A DNA stretch of 64,000 bases. Origin: Theocolax elegans (taxonomy: Eukaryota; Arthropoda; Insecta; Hymenoptera; Cerocephalidae). The stretch is taken from contig CM047426.1 in assembly GCA_026168455.1 (NCBI GenBank), forward strand, positions 57,034,853-57,098,852, in the 5' to 3' direction. Below the pieces are notes generated by a model, which saw nothing but the letters and a program-made list of their open reading frames with translations, did not search any database and was not told the origin of the DNA. The position numbers were made by a program, and so were the translations under genes. This document shows, piece after piece, positions 44,444 to 55,660 of the stretch (within the stretch, counting starts at the first letter, position 1; every line of letters starts with the position of its first letter).

Positions 44444-46360
44444 TTATGTTATTAAATTGTTATCACAAATGAATTGTGTTGGTATTTCTTTGACATTGTT
44501 TTTTAATTCATATTTTGTTAAATTTTTATTTTCTCCTATATCAAATAACCACTTTTTGAAACTAGTATCTGGCTTTTGCAATCTTAAATTTTCAGTCAAT
44601 GATAACCTTGAAAAATATGGCCATAAACAACTTCTTTTGACGCAAGTTTCAATAATTTTAGTTCTATTTCCATGTGGTACTATTGGTAGTGTTTGTCTAA
44701 AGTCTCCAGAAGTTACAATAATTTTATCTCCAAAAGGAAGATCATTTTTACACGCATCTCGGAAAAATTTATCAATTGTTTCAAAAGCATATCTAGATAC
44801 CATTGAAATTTCATCCCAAATTATAATTTTAATATTTTTTAAGTAAGTACCATATTCTGAATTAGGACTAATATTACATGTTGATTGTTCATTTATATGT
44901 AATGGTAATTTAAATGTACTATGAACAGTTTTTCCATTAATTAATAAATTAGCAGCAATACCAGTCCAAGCCATTGTAAGAAAAGGAATATTCATTGATA
45001 TTAAATAAGTAATAATTACATTATGTAAATAACTTTTTCCACTACCACCAGGACCATCAATGAAATAATACTTATTTCCAATATTATTAATTGTTGCATT
45101 GATGATTAAATCATATATTTTCTTTTGATTAAATGTTAAAGAATTTATTAAAGTTTCTAAGGTATTAATATGATCATGTATATCTAATTCATCATCATAC
45201 TCTTTATTTACTTCATAATTATCCATATTAGGTAAATGAAAATCATTTAATTTCATTACATGTAACAATAAGATTTTTTCAATATTATACAAAGCTTTTT
45301 TTTCACCCTCAAATTCTGATAAATTTGGATCCATAAAATGAATCTTATATTTATTATATAAATCCAAAGCATTAATTGCTGTTTGAAATACAAGAATAAA
45401 TGCAAATAGTTTGCACATAGATTTAGGAAATTTGAATACTGCAGCTTCTGCTAAACATTTATCCCACTCATCATTAGTACTAATAATACCTCTCGATAAA
45501 CAAGCAGTTTCATACGTATCGTAAACTATACCATTTACAGTTCGGATATCTTCAAATGATTTTGCACCTCGTACATGTAATAATAATAGTCGTAAGAAAA
45601 ATGTTTCACGTTTATTTGGATTTACGAAATACATTCTACTTATAATAGGTTTATTAAATTGTTTTCTTTTAGTCCATGCTTTAATTTTTTTATTAAAAAC
45701 ATAATGATAAGGAATTTCAGTATATAGATATTGTTTTGCATTCTCGTCATCTTTATTTAATTTAAACCATGATGTTAATGTTGTATCTATATTTTTATCA
45801 ATGAATGTATTTTGTTGTCCTTCTTGAAAAAATATATATTGTTCATTTTCTTTATGAACAGGTAATCTTATAATAGCATAAGATTGTTGATGTAATTTAA
45901 ATTCCAAGATACGATACATAGCCTCCGGTGCACATACATATCTAGTAGATAAATGTTGTGATATTTCATCATAATTATATACCTCTTCATTATTTTTATC
46001 CATATCATCATTAATGACTTCCATTGTGAATTTTACAAAAGCAGTATCAGGACCCTTATGAAAATATTTAAATAAATATTTTATAGCTTTTATTGTATTA
46101 CATATTTCTATGTTAATATGACATTCTAACAATAATAATAAATATGGATTATATGGCACGACAAAACTATTATCTGCAATTCTATGTTTTGAATATATAA
46201 TTTTATTATCATTATTTCTTCGGCGATAAGAAGGATAACCATCTGAATTAAAATTTGTTTGTGCAACATATGGTTTAGGAAACTTTTTTGTACAGCGTGT
46301 TTTATCTTCATTGATACATACACTATTTTTATTTTGCATTCCACAAGGACCATGTATCAT
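44444..46360 (-). CDS. Helitron Rep-helicase, central and Pif1-like helicase part
   Basis: 638-codon open frame. It unwinds DNA during rolling-circle transposition. The N-terminal 250 residues are the Helitron-specific linker (KRCTKKFPKPY, IKAIKYLFKYFHKGPDTA, AWTKRKQFNKPIISRMYFV, TFFLRLLLLHVRGAKSFED). The SF1 helicase follows: Walker A GPGGSGKSYLH near residue 436, TGIAANLL, Walker B IIWDEISMVSR near 515, GDFRQTLPIVPHG near 553 and LTENLR. It joins upstream to the HUH domain (46357 onwards) and downstream to the frameshifted C-terminus. It is A/T-rich like the rest of the Helitron and oriented opposite to the element termini. Confidence 0.95.
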   Translation of the reverse strand: MIHGPCGMQNKNSVCINEDKTRCTKKFPKPYVAQTNFNSDGYPSYRRRNNDNKIIYSKHRIADNSFVVPYNPYLLLLLECHINIEICNTIKAIKYLFKYFHKGPDTAFVKFTMEVINDDMDKNNEEVYNYDEISQHLSTRYVCAPEAMYRILEFKLHQQSYAIIRLPVHKENEQYIFFQEGQQNTFIDKNIDTTLTSWFKLNKDDENAKQYLYTEIPYHYVFNKKIKAWTKRKQFNKPIISRMYFVNPNKRETFFLRLLLLHVRGAKSFEDIRTVNGIVYDTYETACLSRGIISTNDEWDKCLAEAAVFKFPKSMCKLFAFILVFQTAINALDLYNKYKIHFMDPNLSEFEGEKKALYNIEKILLLHVMKLNDFHLPNMDNYEVNKEYDDELDIHDHINTLETLINSLTFNQKKIYDLIINATINNIGNKYYFIDGPGGSGKSYLHNVIITYLISMNIPFLTMAWTGIAANLLINGKTVHSTFKLPLHINEQSTCNISPNSEYGTYLKNIKIIIWDEISMVSRYAFETIDKFFRDACKNDLPFGDKIIVTSGDFRQTLPIVPHGNRTKIIETCVKRSCLWPYFSRLSLTENLRLQKPDTSFKKWLFDIGENKNLTKYELKNNVKEIPTQFICDNNLIT

Positions 46361-47420
46361 ATTATTTTTTCTATATTGTATAATATAGGATATTTAATTT
46401 CATCAGGTATTTCAGCACTTATAAGAGAATCAATTTGATCAACATCTCGTAATTTATCATCATTATGCAACCAAATTAACATGTGCATATGTGGTAATCC
46501 TCTTTTTTGAAATTCTATCACATAAACATAACCTTTAACTTCTCCAAAAATACTTTTTTTTAAAAGTTCATTTTTTAAAATTTTAACTTTTTGATTAAAA
46601 ACGCGTAATATTAAATCCGGACGATCTATAGCTGTTTCATATGGTAACAAATTTTCTTGAATTTCTTTCCATGTAGGATTACATATAACATTGGGTCGAG
46701 ATGTTTACTGAGAATATTTATTATCTGTGGTTTATCAGATTTAGGATAAATACGAATATCACGGTCAATTGGTGGTTCTCCGTCAATTCCTACATATACT
46801 GCAGCAACTTCATTGCATGAAGCAAAATATGACTTATTTGTTGCACAATTGTCAATAACTACTTCACGTGGTGTAATGTTATTATTTTGTGCTCTGTTAA
46901 TCTCTTCTTTTTCTATTTGATACATCATTTTGTATGCTTTTGCATAAGGATTATGTGTTGTTAGAAACTTACATAATTCATTTAATAAATTTATATCAGG
47001 TTTATCTATTTTATAATCTTTCGCTCTATATTTATTTGCTATTTCATTGTCGATTATATATAATTGTCCATATTTTGGAAATTCATTTTTATTTGGATGT
47101 AATGCATATGAATTATGGTATACTTGACCACATATCTTTAATACTTGTGGCTCAGGAGTATTAAAAGTTACTAATTTTGACCCAAAACTAGCAAATGCAA
47201 AAGAATTATTGTATCCCCGTATATTTTTTTTATAATTTGTACTTATTGAAGTATTTTGAAATAATAAATTTTTTAATTCTTTTGGATATGAGTTATCATT
47301 ATTTAAAAATATTTTATTTTTATGACAACAGTTAGTATATTTTTTATCATGTGAGATTTCATTCTTGAAGTGTATTGCTTTACAGAAATTACAATGATTA
47401 TTTAAACTTCCTAAAAAATT
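46357..47420 (-). pseudogene. Helitron Rep (HUH nuclease) and N-terminal domain, frameshifted
   Basis: Continuous minus-strand frame 47420-46690: zinc-like CNFCKAIHFKNE...CCHKNK, then the Helitron N-terminal signature VLKICGQVYHNSYALHP and KYGQLYIIDNE, then EVAAVYVGIDGEPP. A shift near 46690 leads to 46650-46357 with the HUH motif QKRGLPHMHMLIWL, the nickase that cuts and joins element ends. The final tyrosine motif was not located with certainty. A small shift near 46360 separates it from the helicase frame. Confidence 0.85.
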
Positions 47421-47980
47421 TAATTCGATGGTGTTTTCAAAAAAGCTATATTTGCAATTAAACCTATTTTTGAATTTATATCTTTCGTATCATATTCTAA
47501 TTCTGTGTTTGCTTTTCTTTTATTTTGTTTTAATTTCTTATGTTCATTTTGTTTTGTTTTTAGTTGTATTGTCATACTATTATAATACATTTTACTTTTC
47601 TTTACTTCATTTACCTTTATGTCATTCGTCATTTCTGTTTTTTTTCGTTTTTTTTTCTTTCAATTTTCTATCAGATTCCTTTATTTTCATTTCATTTGTC
47701 AATTCTATTTTCATTTCGTGCGTCATTTCTGCTCTATGTGCTTTTTTTCTTTCAGCTTCCTTTATTTTCATTTCATTCGTCATTTTTGCTCTTTTCATTC
47801 TTTTTGTTACAGCTTCCTTTATTTTCATTTCATCTGTCATTTTTTCTTTATACGCTCTTTTTATTTCTGATTCCTTTAAATTTGATAATATTTTAATATG
47901 TTTTAATTCGTCAAGTTCTTTTTCATTGGTATTATTATCAGCTGTTAAATCAACAAGACCTAAAAAAGTTTTAGGAATAT
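47421..47980 (-). pseudogene. Helitron N-terminal repeat region
   Basis: Lys/Glu-rich text repeats a ~20-residue unit (MTNEMKIKEAERKKAHRAE, MTDEMKIKEAVTKRMKRA, MTHEMKIE...), like the charged repeats at the start of many Helitron proteins. It is probably coiled-coil. Frame shifts lie near 47630-47660. Confidence 0.6.
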
Positions 47981-48616
47981 TTAAGTTCTTATTGTATTTA
48001 TCATAATAAATAAGAAAAAGAAATTAATACGTATTTTAATTAGCTCAAGCTGGCAAAAGATAAATCAAGACTTTGTTTAATTTGCTCAAGCATTAAATGC
48101 ATTGAAAAATTAATAAATAGTTAGTTAAATAATAAAATATTGTCGGACATCCCTTACGCCAGCCTGCAAATATTAATTATATGCAATAAAAAAATACTAA
48201 TCAACGTATTTCTAAATATATTTTTGAAATTTTTAATTGAACCTTTTCTATTTTTAATTGAACCAACGTTAAAATGTTTAAAAAATCATAAATTTATTTA
48301 AAAGATTAAAAAAACATTTATGAGAAATGGACTATGTATTACTGGCATACGAAGCATGCGCGAAATCTTTCGACTATCTTCAGGTTAGTTCCTACTCCGG
48401 CGGGAAGTACGAACTCGACAATAAGTATATGACTACATTCAAAACATCTGACAAATTCTGTTTTATTTATAAATTATAAAAAAATTAATTAAAATTCTAA
48501 ATTAATAAATAAGCCAAAATTCAAATGAGTAACATTAAAAAAAATAAATCCTTAACCGTAAGCCCCACACCAGGAGGCACAACTTAAATACAAGTTCTGA
48601 TATTTTAACAGCGTAT
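47981..48616. other. No gene seen
   Basis: Mostly AT-rich, with a short GC-richer patch at 48340-48430. Confidence 0.5.
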
Positions 48617-48706
48617 AGATGCGGTAACCGTGAGCGCTAAGGCGCACGCTATATGCAACTGTTATTCAAAAGGTCTCGGGTTAGAAGCTGTTCGAGACCT
48701 TCATTT
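48617..48706 (+). other. tRNA-Leu/Ser-like sequence (degenerate)
   Basis: GAGCGCTAAGGCGCACGC resembles the D-arm/anticodon side of a class II tRNA. It is followed ~35 nt later by a perfect 7-bp hairpin GGTCTCG...CGAGACC around GGTTAGAAGC, in the place of the T-arm. Acceptor stem and good B-box are missing. Confidence 0.3.
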
Positions 48707-50055
48707 TTTTTAAATATATTACATATAACATTTTTATCATTTTATTAAATTAAAAAAAATTACAATTTATGATACTGTCAACTGTTTTAATTTGTACTCA
48801 ATGATTAATTTATTATATTGATTATTTAATTTAATAATTTATAAGGTACTTATGCGTACAAATGACAAAAATTGTATTTGGCCAAGAATTGTAAATCACA
48901 CTTTTAGGTTATAATATTAATTGACCTCCGGTCCTTTGAATGATCTTAGAATGATTCATCCCTCATTAATATTATAACGTAAGAGTGAATTTATCCCCGT
49001 AGAGAGGTTAGCCCGGATATTCGGTTATTGGATATAGGGTTATTGGTTTTATATACGTTATTCTATCGAATAACCTAAAATATAATAACCTTATTCAAAT
49101 TTACATGACTAGATTTATAATACTGTCAACTGTTTTAATTTTTACTTCATAATTAATTTATTATATTGACTATTTATATAATTTATAAACTATAATATAT
49201 ATATATATAAACATATGTGTGAACTTTTGCGGACTCAAATTGTTTTGTCGATATTTTGCGGTTATGTAGTGATCTCATATATAAAAATATATAAAGTACC
49301 TAATATATAAAAATATTTAATTAAAATACAAATTTGTGGGATAGTAGAAAATACTTATCGATTAGTCTGTTTTGATTTCAGAACTTTCAATTGCTGAAAC
49401 TGATTATGGAATTTAAGTAACATATAACTGATATATATGTTATATTAATTATATTATGTTATATTAATATGATATATATATTATATTAATTATACTTGAT
49501 ATTTAATCAAATTTTTTTTCGAACTGCAAAATGTTCAATAGAAAAAAGTTTTGGAATTTTAAAACAAACACTTCGTCTATATAAAGTTTTTATGTAGAAT
49601 TTGAAGTTTTTCATTTATTACAAAAATACGTGTATTATTGATCATTTAGCATTTTTTTAAGCGTTTTTATATGTTTATCAGAAGAAATTCGTTTCCAATT
49701 GCAAAGTATTTCATAGAAAATGTTTTGTAATTTTGAAACGAATATTTCGTCCATTTAAATTTTTTTGTAGAACCTCAAGTTTTTGAGTTGTTGAAGAATA
49801 ACTGTATTTATGAACCTGTAAATATCATTATAAATGGAAATAGGACTATAAAGTTCCCAAATGATAAAGAATATAACCTTAAAATTTCAATCAAATTGAT
49901 GGACAACTTTTTGAGATATTTGAGGAACAACACTTTTTTCGATGACAAAAATATAAGACACTTCCGTTATACGGTTGTGCACAATTATGTAAAAATTTTT
50001 CATATTTGTCATACCATCAGTATATGTAAATCGCGAGCGAAGCGAGCGTTCATAG
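48707..50055. other. Helitron 3' region, no gene seen
   Basis: An ~77-bp direct repeat occurs at 48771-48846 and 49114-49190 (ATACTGTCAACTGTTTTAAT). A short palindrome (GTTATAATATTAAT...ATTAATATTATAAC) lies at 48908-48975. One diverged unit of the 113-bp satellite of 56500-57120 occurs at about 49310-49420. The ORF at 49788-50102 has no recognised domain. Confidence 0.6.
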
Positions 50056-50059
50056 CTAG

Positions 50060-51051
50060 TATATTATTAAGATTAATAATTTATTTTCATTTCTCCAAGT
50101 AAACAGACATGGTTCCCTTTCGTGCGATTTTAATCCTAACTTTATTGCCACCTCTGTAAACTTTTCATTCCATCGTTTGGGACTTATCTTCAGTCCATAC
50201 AGGGCTTTATTGATTTTACAAACTTTAACTTTTCTATCAATTTCGGAACATTCTATACCTTCTGGTATCTCCATGTAAATTTCATTATCAATTGTCCCAT
50301 TTAAAAATGCTGTCTTTACATCTAGCTGACAAACGTTTAAATCTAGCTTATTAATAATTGCAAAGGCTGATCTAATAATCTGCAATCGCGAAACAGGTGC
50401 ATATGTCTCGTTTAGATCATAATTATTCTTATCCGTGAATCCGCGAATAACTAATCTAGCTTTATATTTACATTCATTCCCTTCTAGCATTTTCCTTTTT
50501 AGAACCCATTTAGAGTCAATTATATTTGCTTTGCTTCCATCTATCGAATACTTTGGTCGATCTACTAAAGTCCAAACATTATTATTTTTCATCGATTCTA
50601 GCTCACTATCAATTGCCCTTTTCCATTCTAACTTATCGTTTGCTGACATAGCTTCTTTATACGAAGTTGGCTCTTTTCTTATGATAGCTAATAGAGATTG
50701 ACAATTTTCTAATTCTAACATATTGACATTTGATTCTATCTGTTGCGTTGTTTCGGTTGCTTTAACCGTTTCTAACTCTCCTACTAGATTTATAGTTTCG
50801 ACAATTTTCCTAGGACGACCTCTTTTGCGTTTTACTCCCTCCGTTTCTAAAATTTCTTTTTCCTTTTCAAATTCTAAAAACCAACTTTCTTTATTTATTT
50901 CCTCTGCCGATTTAGCCCAGTCTTTAATACTAGCTTTGTTGTACTTATCTCCGAATACCAGTTTTTCACAAAATCTAACATCTCTACTTTCATAGAATTT
51001 ACCTTCTTCCGGTTTCAAAAGTAAATATCCCGTATTAGTATATCCTATCAT
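50060..51051 (-). pseudogene. copia integrase end and RT, first part
   Basis: Minus strand: [19 protein letters not shown] (integrase end), then an acidic linker with an AT-hook-like [11 protein letters not shown]_2 follows with [56 protein letters not shown] and [14 protein letters not shown]. It is cut by the Helitron just before the YIDD active site; the reading frame continues at 42157. Confidence 0.9.
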
Positions 51052-51065
51052 AACTACTCGTTTTC

Positions 51066-52550
51066 CTAGCTGATCGAACTTCGTTCCAACCTTTTTTGTA
51101 TTTTCATATAAGCTATTGAACCAAATCTTTTAAATCTTTCTACATCTATCTTGTAATTGGGGCAGAATTTTTCTAGTGGTATTTCCATATTGTTCGATTT
51201 GTGCGGCGTTCTGTTATACACGTATACCGCCGTGCCTAAAGCAAGATCCCACATATTTTCGGGCAATCGCGTATCGTAAATTAAAGTTCTAACTTTCTTT
51301 TGAATCGTCTGGTTGAATCTTTCCGCAACACCATTATGTTCAGGTGTATCCGGAGGGGCTAATTGCAGATCAGCTCCTAATTTATTTAATATTTCTAGCG
51401 TATATCCACCGGTAAAATCTGTTCCTTGATCGCACCTAAGATAACATACTTTTTCATCCGAGCCCAAGATATTTCTAGCGCTTCTAACAAATAATTCTAA
51501 GCAGTTTCCTGTCTCACTTTTATTTTTCATCGGATATGCCATCACTAATCTAGCATAATCATCAATAAATACGGATATGAACCGATATCCCTTTGGATGA
51601 GTAGCTGGACTGATTGGACCCATTGTATCAGAATGTATAATTTGTAACGGTCTGGTTGCTCTTTGTCTTTGACTATTAAATGGCAATTTATTAATCTTCG
51701 AGACGATACAAACTTCATAATCTTGTATTGATTTATCGAACTTTACATTACTTAAATCTTTCTGATTCGGAAACCGTTTCTGAAATGATTTTAGATATTC
51801 TAGCGATGCGTGACCAAGTCTAATATGCCATAAAATAGCTTTGTTTTCTGAAATTGTATCTAAACTACAATCTAACTTTGTTGTTTCGTCAGTTAATAGA
51901 TTATCTATTTGGCTGATCTTTCTATCGTATATAGTATTCTCAAAGTTTGAAGACTGTGACTGAGGAGTTTCACGATCTATGTCTAACGTATCTACTCTTC
52001 CGCTTTCCTCATCGTCAACATTGGCATTTTCCTTTTCTAGCTTTCTTTTACTGCCTTGGCTTCTCGTTGTTATGTAAGCGATGACTTTACTATCATTTTC
52101 TGGCTGATTTAATTTCTTAATTTTCGATCTATCTATTTCTAACTCAATTATCCAATAAGGTTTTTCATAAATTCCTGTAATGAACGACTCTTTTGTAAAT
52201 GGATCAAATACGTTGATCTTTTCGTTATCTAGATATATGCCTAGACCCTGCTCGACAAGTTTCCTCAAAGAAAGAAGATTTTCGGATAGCTGTTCGGCGC
52301 AAATCACATTTTCTAATTCTAGCGTTCTATCTTGTGAGGTTATACCACTAACTTGACCTACTCCCTCCGATTTTATAATCGCGTAATCATTTTTGTTAGC
52401 ACATTTAATATCAATCTTTTTATTATTATCTAGCTTCTTAAAAATCAATTTTGTATTTGACATATGTTCTGTGGCACCGGAATCGGCCAGGAATTTAACT
52501 AATATATTATTTTGTGGAATCTCGTTCTCCTCAGGAGTCGAATAATGCAA
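51066..52550 (-). CDS. copia protease and integrase
   Basis: Protease: [12 protein letters not shown] near residue 20 with intact DSG. Pre-integrase: [20 protein letters not shown]. Integrase zinc region: [13 protein letters not shown], then YEVCIVSK, where the first Cys of the usual CXXC pair is Tyr. Catalytic triad: [19 protein letters not shown] and [12 protein letters not shown]. The frame is lost at an A6 run near 51102 and continues in 51051-50060. Upstream the protease frame meets a TAA near 52567 before joining the gag side, so the polyprotein is interrupted there too. Confidence 0.9.
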   Translation of the reverse strand: MHYSTPEENEIPQNNILVKFLADSGATEHMSNTKLIFKKLDNNKKIDIKCANKNDYAIIKSEGVGQVSGITSQDRTLELENVICAEQLSENLLSLRKLVEQGLGIYLDNEKINVFDPFTKESFITGIYEKPYWIIELEIDRSKIKKLNQPENDSKVIAYITTRSQGSKRKLEKENANVDDEESGRVDTLDIDRETPQSQSSNFENTIYDRKISQIDNLLTDETTKLDCSLDTISENKAILWHIRLGHASLEYLKSFQKRFPNQKDLSNVKFDKSIQDYEVCIVSKINKLPFNSQRQRATRPLQIIHSDTMGPISPATHPKGYRFISVFIDDYARLVMAYPMKNKSETGNCLELFVRSARNILGSDEKVCYLRCDQGTDFTGGYTLEILNKLGADLQLAPPDTPEHNGVAERFNQTIQKKVRTLIYDTRLPENMWDLALGTAVYVYNRTPHKSNNMEIPLEKFCPNYKIDVERFKRFGSIAYMKIQKRLERSSIS

Positions 52551-52717
52551 ACTACTATTAGTTGTTTAAAGACCATTGCACTCACCGGGATTACTTTGAT
52601 TTTTGTTTACTGGTGCTCTTTCTGTAGCTTTTCCTCTGCCTCTCGTTAACCCACGGTTGATTCTAGCATTCCCTTTATCCTGACCTCTAGCCAAATCTAA
52701 TCTAGGTCGTTTATTTG
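52551..52717 (-). other. gag-pol junction of copia
   Basis: One minus-strand frame reads an Arg/Gly-rich stretch (RGLTRGRGKATERAPVNKN) down to a TAA near 52567. A GGTGAGTG donor-like word lies at about 52585; copia in flies makes its gag mRNA by splicing, so this may be the gag/pol switch. Not proven. Confidence 0.4.
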
Positions 52718-54199
52718 TTATTTGTTCGAGTATGGGCAGGTCGTGCTAACGTGTCCTTCGTATCGACGACATCTGTAGCACATTCTGCCGTCTCTCGTGC
52801 AATCTCTAGCTGCATGTCCTTTATTGCCACACACGTAGCATGCCTCCTTTTGACTGCTCGTAGCATGTTGAGCAGTTGCCGATTTCGAATTTTCTCCTCT
52901 AGCTGCTTCCTGTTCAACAATATAGGTTTTTAATTGCTCAACCGAAAGGGGTCGCTGATGCGTATTTTTATTGAAAAATTCAGCATCTCTAACTTTGGGT
53001 ACGTTTATTACTATTGCATCGTAAAATGCATCTCTAATTTCCGTTTCCGTTAAATTTGGTACATTTGTCAAATTATTGTACTGTCTAACTATTTTGTCGA
53101 ACTTATCCCAAAATACCAAAGTAGTTTCTTTATTAGGTTGATATCTTAAATTATGCAATTGTTTTCTCAAATACCCGGATGTCACATTGGATTCACTAGC
53201 TTTAAGACTTTTAATTTTATCTAACAATTCAACTGGGTTATGAATGTGCGCGAGTTTTGAATGATACGATTGGTCGATTCTGTTTATAATTATGTATCTA
53301 ACTTTGAACTTTTCTTTTTCCAACGTATTGTCATCTATCCCGTCTCTAGCTTTTTGTCGAGGATCTATAACGTGAAGCAAATCACAAACGCGCAGTTCGG
53401 ACGTCAGATAGTCCAAGAACTGATCTAAACTTGAACCATTTGTTAATTTGTACTCGCGCCTAATTGTCGTATCTTTATTTACAATTTCGATCTGAATCTT
53501 TTCTTTTAAGTTACTTGATCTATTTTCTAGCATATTATTTCTAATTAGTTTGTCAAATTCTTTTCTAACTGTTTCAGAAACTAATAATTTGTCTACCTTT
53601 TCTCTAGTTGGTTCGATTTCTTCAAATTCCTCCCATTTTGCCCATTTTCCTTCTAGCGTACCAATTCTATCATATATGTGACTTATCCTAGTCACTATGT
53701 CGCCGTGGTATATCTTTTGGTCCTTCAAACCAAGTTCATATAGAGTCGGGACTCTATCTTCCAGCGACGCCACTGTAGCTGTTAATTTTTCTAGCATGCC
53801 GGTCAAATCTGAAGAATTACAATCTTTATTTATTCCAATTTTATTAACTAAATCTCCCTTATCGGCTGTGTAACATTCTAACTGAGAATTCTCAAGGATA
53901 CTTCTCTCTTTCTTGAACCTACTCAGATTATAAACGCACGAGTCTATTCGTTTTATCATTGGGGTTGAGTTACCTTTCATTTTCGTTTCTAACTTATCTA
54001 GCTTATCCCCAGACTCGAGCTCAGGTTCCTTTTCTAGCTCAAAATCTAGCTGTGGGTCAGGATCATTTTTCCCTTCCCTTTCTAGCTCCAGATCATCCTC
54101 CTGCTGGCTCAGAGGAGATTGGTTGGCGTCACTCGCCTCTAGCAGCAGCCGTTTCCTTTCTAACTCTTCACTGACGACACGAATGATCTCGTCACTCAA
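52718..54199 (-). CDS. gag: copia Gag
   Basis: 493 residues from MSDEIIRVV. An acidic N-terminal part with heptad-like Leu/Glu repeats is followed by a copia-type Gag core (SYHSKLAHIHNPVELLDKI, YLRKQLHNLRYQPNKETTLV). Two zinc knuckles follow (CYVCGNKGHAARDC; CYRCRRYEGHVSTTC with one extra spacer residue). It ends at a stop 11 codons after the second knuckle. It forms the virus-like particle and binds element RNA. Family-typical length and no internal stops. Confidence 0.9.
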   Translation of the reverse strand: MSDEIIRVVSEELERKRLLLEASDANQSPLSQQEDDLELEREGKNDPDPQLDFELEKEPELESGDKLDKLETKMKGNSTPMIKRIDSCVYNLSRFKKERSILENSQLECYTADKGDLVNKIGINKDCNSSDLTGMLEKLTATVASLEDRVPTLYELGLKDQKIYHGDIVTRISHIYDRIGTLEGKWAKWEEFEEIEPTREKVDKLLVSETVRKEFDKLIRNNMLENRSSNLKEKIQIEIVNKDTTIRREYKLTNGSSLDQFLDYLTSELRVCDLLHVIDPRQKARDGIDDNTLEKEKFKVRYIIINRIDQSYHSKLAHIHNPVELLDKIKSLKASESNVTSGYLRKQLHNLRYQPNKETTLVFWDKFDKIVRQYNNLTNVPNLTETEIRDAFYDAIVINVPKVRDAEFFNKNTHQRPLSVEQLKTYIVEQEAARGENSKSATAQHATSSQKEACYVCGNKGHAARDCTRDGRMCYRCRRYEGHVSTTCPYSNK

Positions 54200-55660
54200 T
54201 TGCTCTCGTCCTGTGAAAATACAATGGGAAATTTAGATAGTTGTCCAAAATCTGACCGAACACAAGCCAAACATGAACAACAAGCGAATGCAGAAGCACT
54301 GGAACACACAGATTTTCCACATTCACTTAATATCATGAACAGACTGCATAAGAACACATTATACAGAAAATCCATGAGCCAGCTTTAATCTGAGATTTTT
54401 GCATGCTTCAAGGTATAATACCTACACATATATATGATTTCTAATTTCGTATCTAACTACTATCTAATTACTCTTACCACTCTAGCTTAAAAATTCATGT
54501 TTACCAACTATATAACGTTTTCCGCCAGACATGGTGAAGACCACTCCTTCCTCCTGAATGTCGAAGACATATGTTTCGTCCGGGTGGTTCTCCGCCAATT
54601 GAAGCTCTAAGTCTTGCGTGAGCAAGAATAGCTTCAAGGTCCGTTGGTCTATACATCAAAATCATGTTAAATCCAACTTAAAATAGTCAATCATTTCATA
54701 TATCTAACTTCAATATATTTTCTAACTTGATTCTAATTTTCAAAACTGTACAGTATGTCTAGCTTGTATAGTCATTTATTGACTTTCTAGTAATGCGCAT
54801 TGTCAAACTTTCAATTTCGAAGCATTTATCCGTATCAAACGATGTGCGGGTCTCGCATGTGCATTATTAGTTCTAACTAATTTCATGCGCGTCCATTTTA
54901 CTCGGTCGCGCCACGTATCAACTGCAAATATCAAGCGGTGTGAATGTCGATCGATCGATAGTTCGCGCGCGCCGGTCGAACGTGCATGCTCTCCAGTCGC
55001 GAGTTTCCCCCACTCCGCGCGGTCGAGCAACACGGCGAGAAACGGCGCGCTTCCCTGGCGCTCCCGCGCAAACCCGGCGTTCCCGCTCAGGCCCGGCGGC
55101 CATCTTGGCTTCCTTGCGTCTACCGATTTCTCGGAACCGTCTAATCAAAAACCAATTTCGTGCACTTTTTGCGAATACCCGGCACTCGAACGACACGTAA
55201 ACGCTCAAAATTTTAAACTAGCTTCAAACTTACGTAACTCTGGATTGAGCATTTTCAATTAAATTTAATCTCAAACTAACAGAATTTAATTTCAAACTAA
55301 CTGAATTTAACATGTAACTAGCCCGCACTTTCGCTCGCTGAGTCACATACCTCTAGCATTTGCCGATTTGCGGAGGTCTCCTATCTCGTCCGCCATCTTT
55401 CTTTCTAGCTGCTGTAGATTCCTCTACCTGATCCCGGTCGATCCTCTAGCTTTCTTTCTCCTAGCTAAATTTCCTTTGTGGTGGTTGACTGGGTGACCGT
55501 AGCTCCGACTGATCTCCCCTTCTAGCTTCTTTCTAGCTCAACACCAACAAAACTTTACACCACACTTTTCTCACAAGCACTCGCGATCACGAAGAAGGGA
55601 CTTCTAACAAAATAACAAAGCCAAACTATTCCTCTCAAACCAGCGCGCAGTGGAAGCGTG
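54200..55660 (-). other. copia 5' leader
   Basis: About 1.45 kb without a convincing gene. The plus-strand text is full of TCTAGC/TCTAAC words. A GC-rich patch (54880-55110) makes overlapping spurious ORFs on both strands. Confidence 0.7.

Larger units (their letters stand above)
42158..50059 (+). mobile_element. Helitron (rolling-circle transposon), 7.9 kb
   Basis: Termini seen directly: 5'-TCTATCTATTATTATATTAA at 42158 and CTAG-3' at 50056-50059, inserted between A and T. The 3' end is preceded by TCGCGAGCGAAGCGAGCG. The flanking copia sequence joins cleanly across the insertion and restores the Y-I-D-D RT active site, so the boundaries are exact. It contains a Rep/Pif1-helicase gene on the minus strand, opposite to the terminal polarity, plus satellites and simple repeats. 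Confidence 0.95.

Noticed and set aside
47428..48006. 192-aa Phe/Ser/Leu-rich ORF resembling a membrane protein
   Set aside because: Antisense shadow of the Lys/Glu-repeat N-terminus of the Helitron protein.
54885..55262. ORFs on both strands in copia leader
   Set aside because: GC-rich patch with several frames open; low similarity to any domain and position is the 5' leader.
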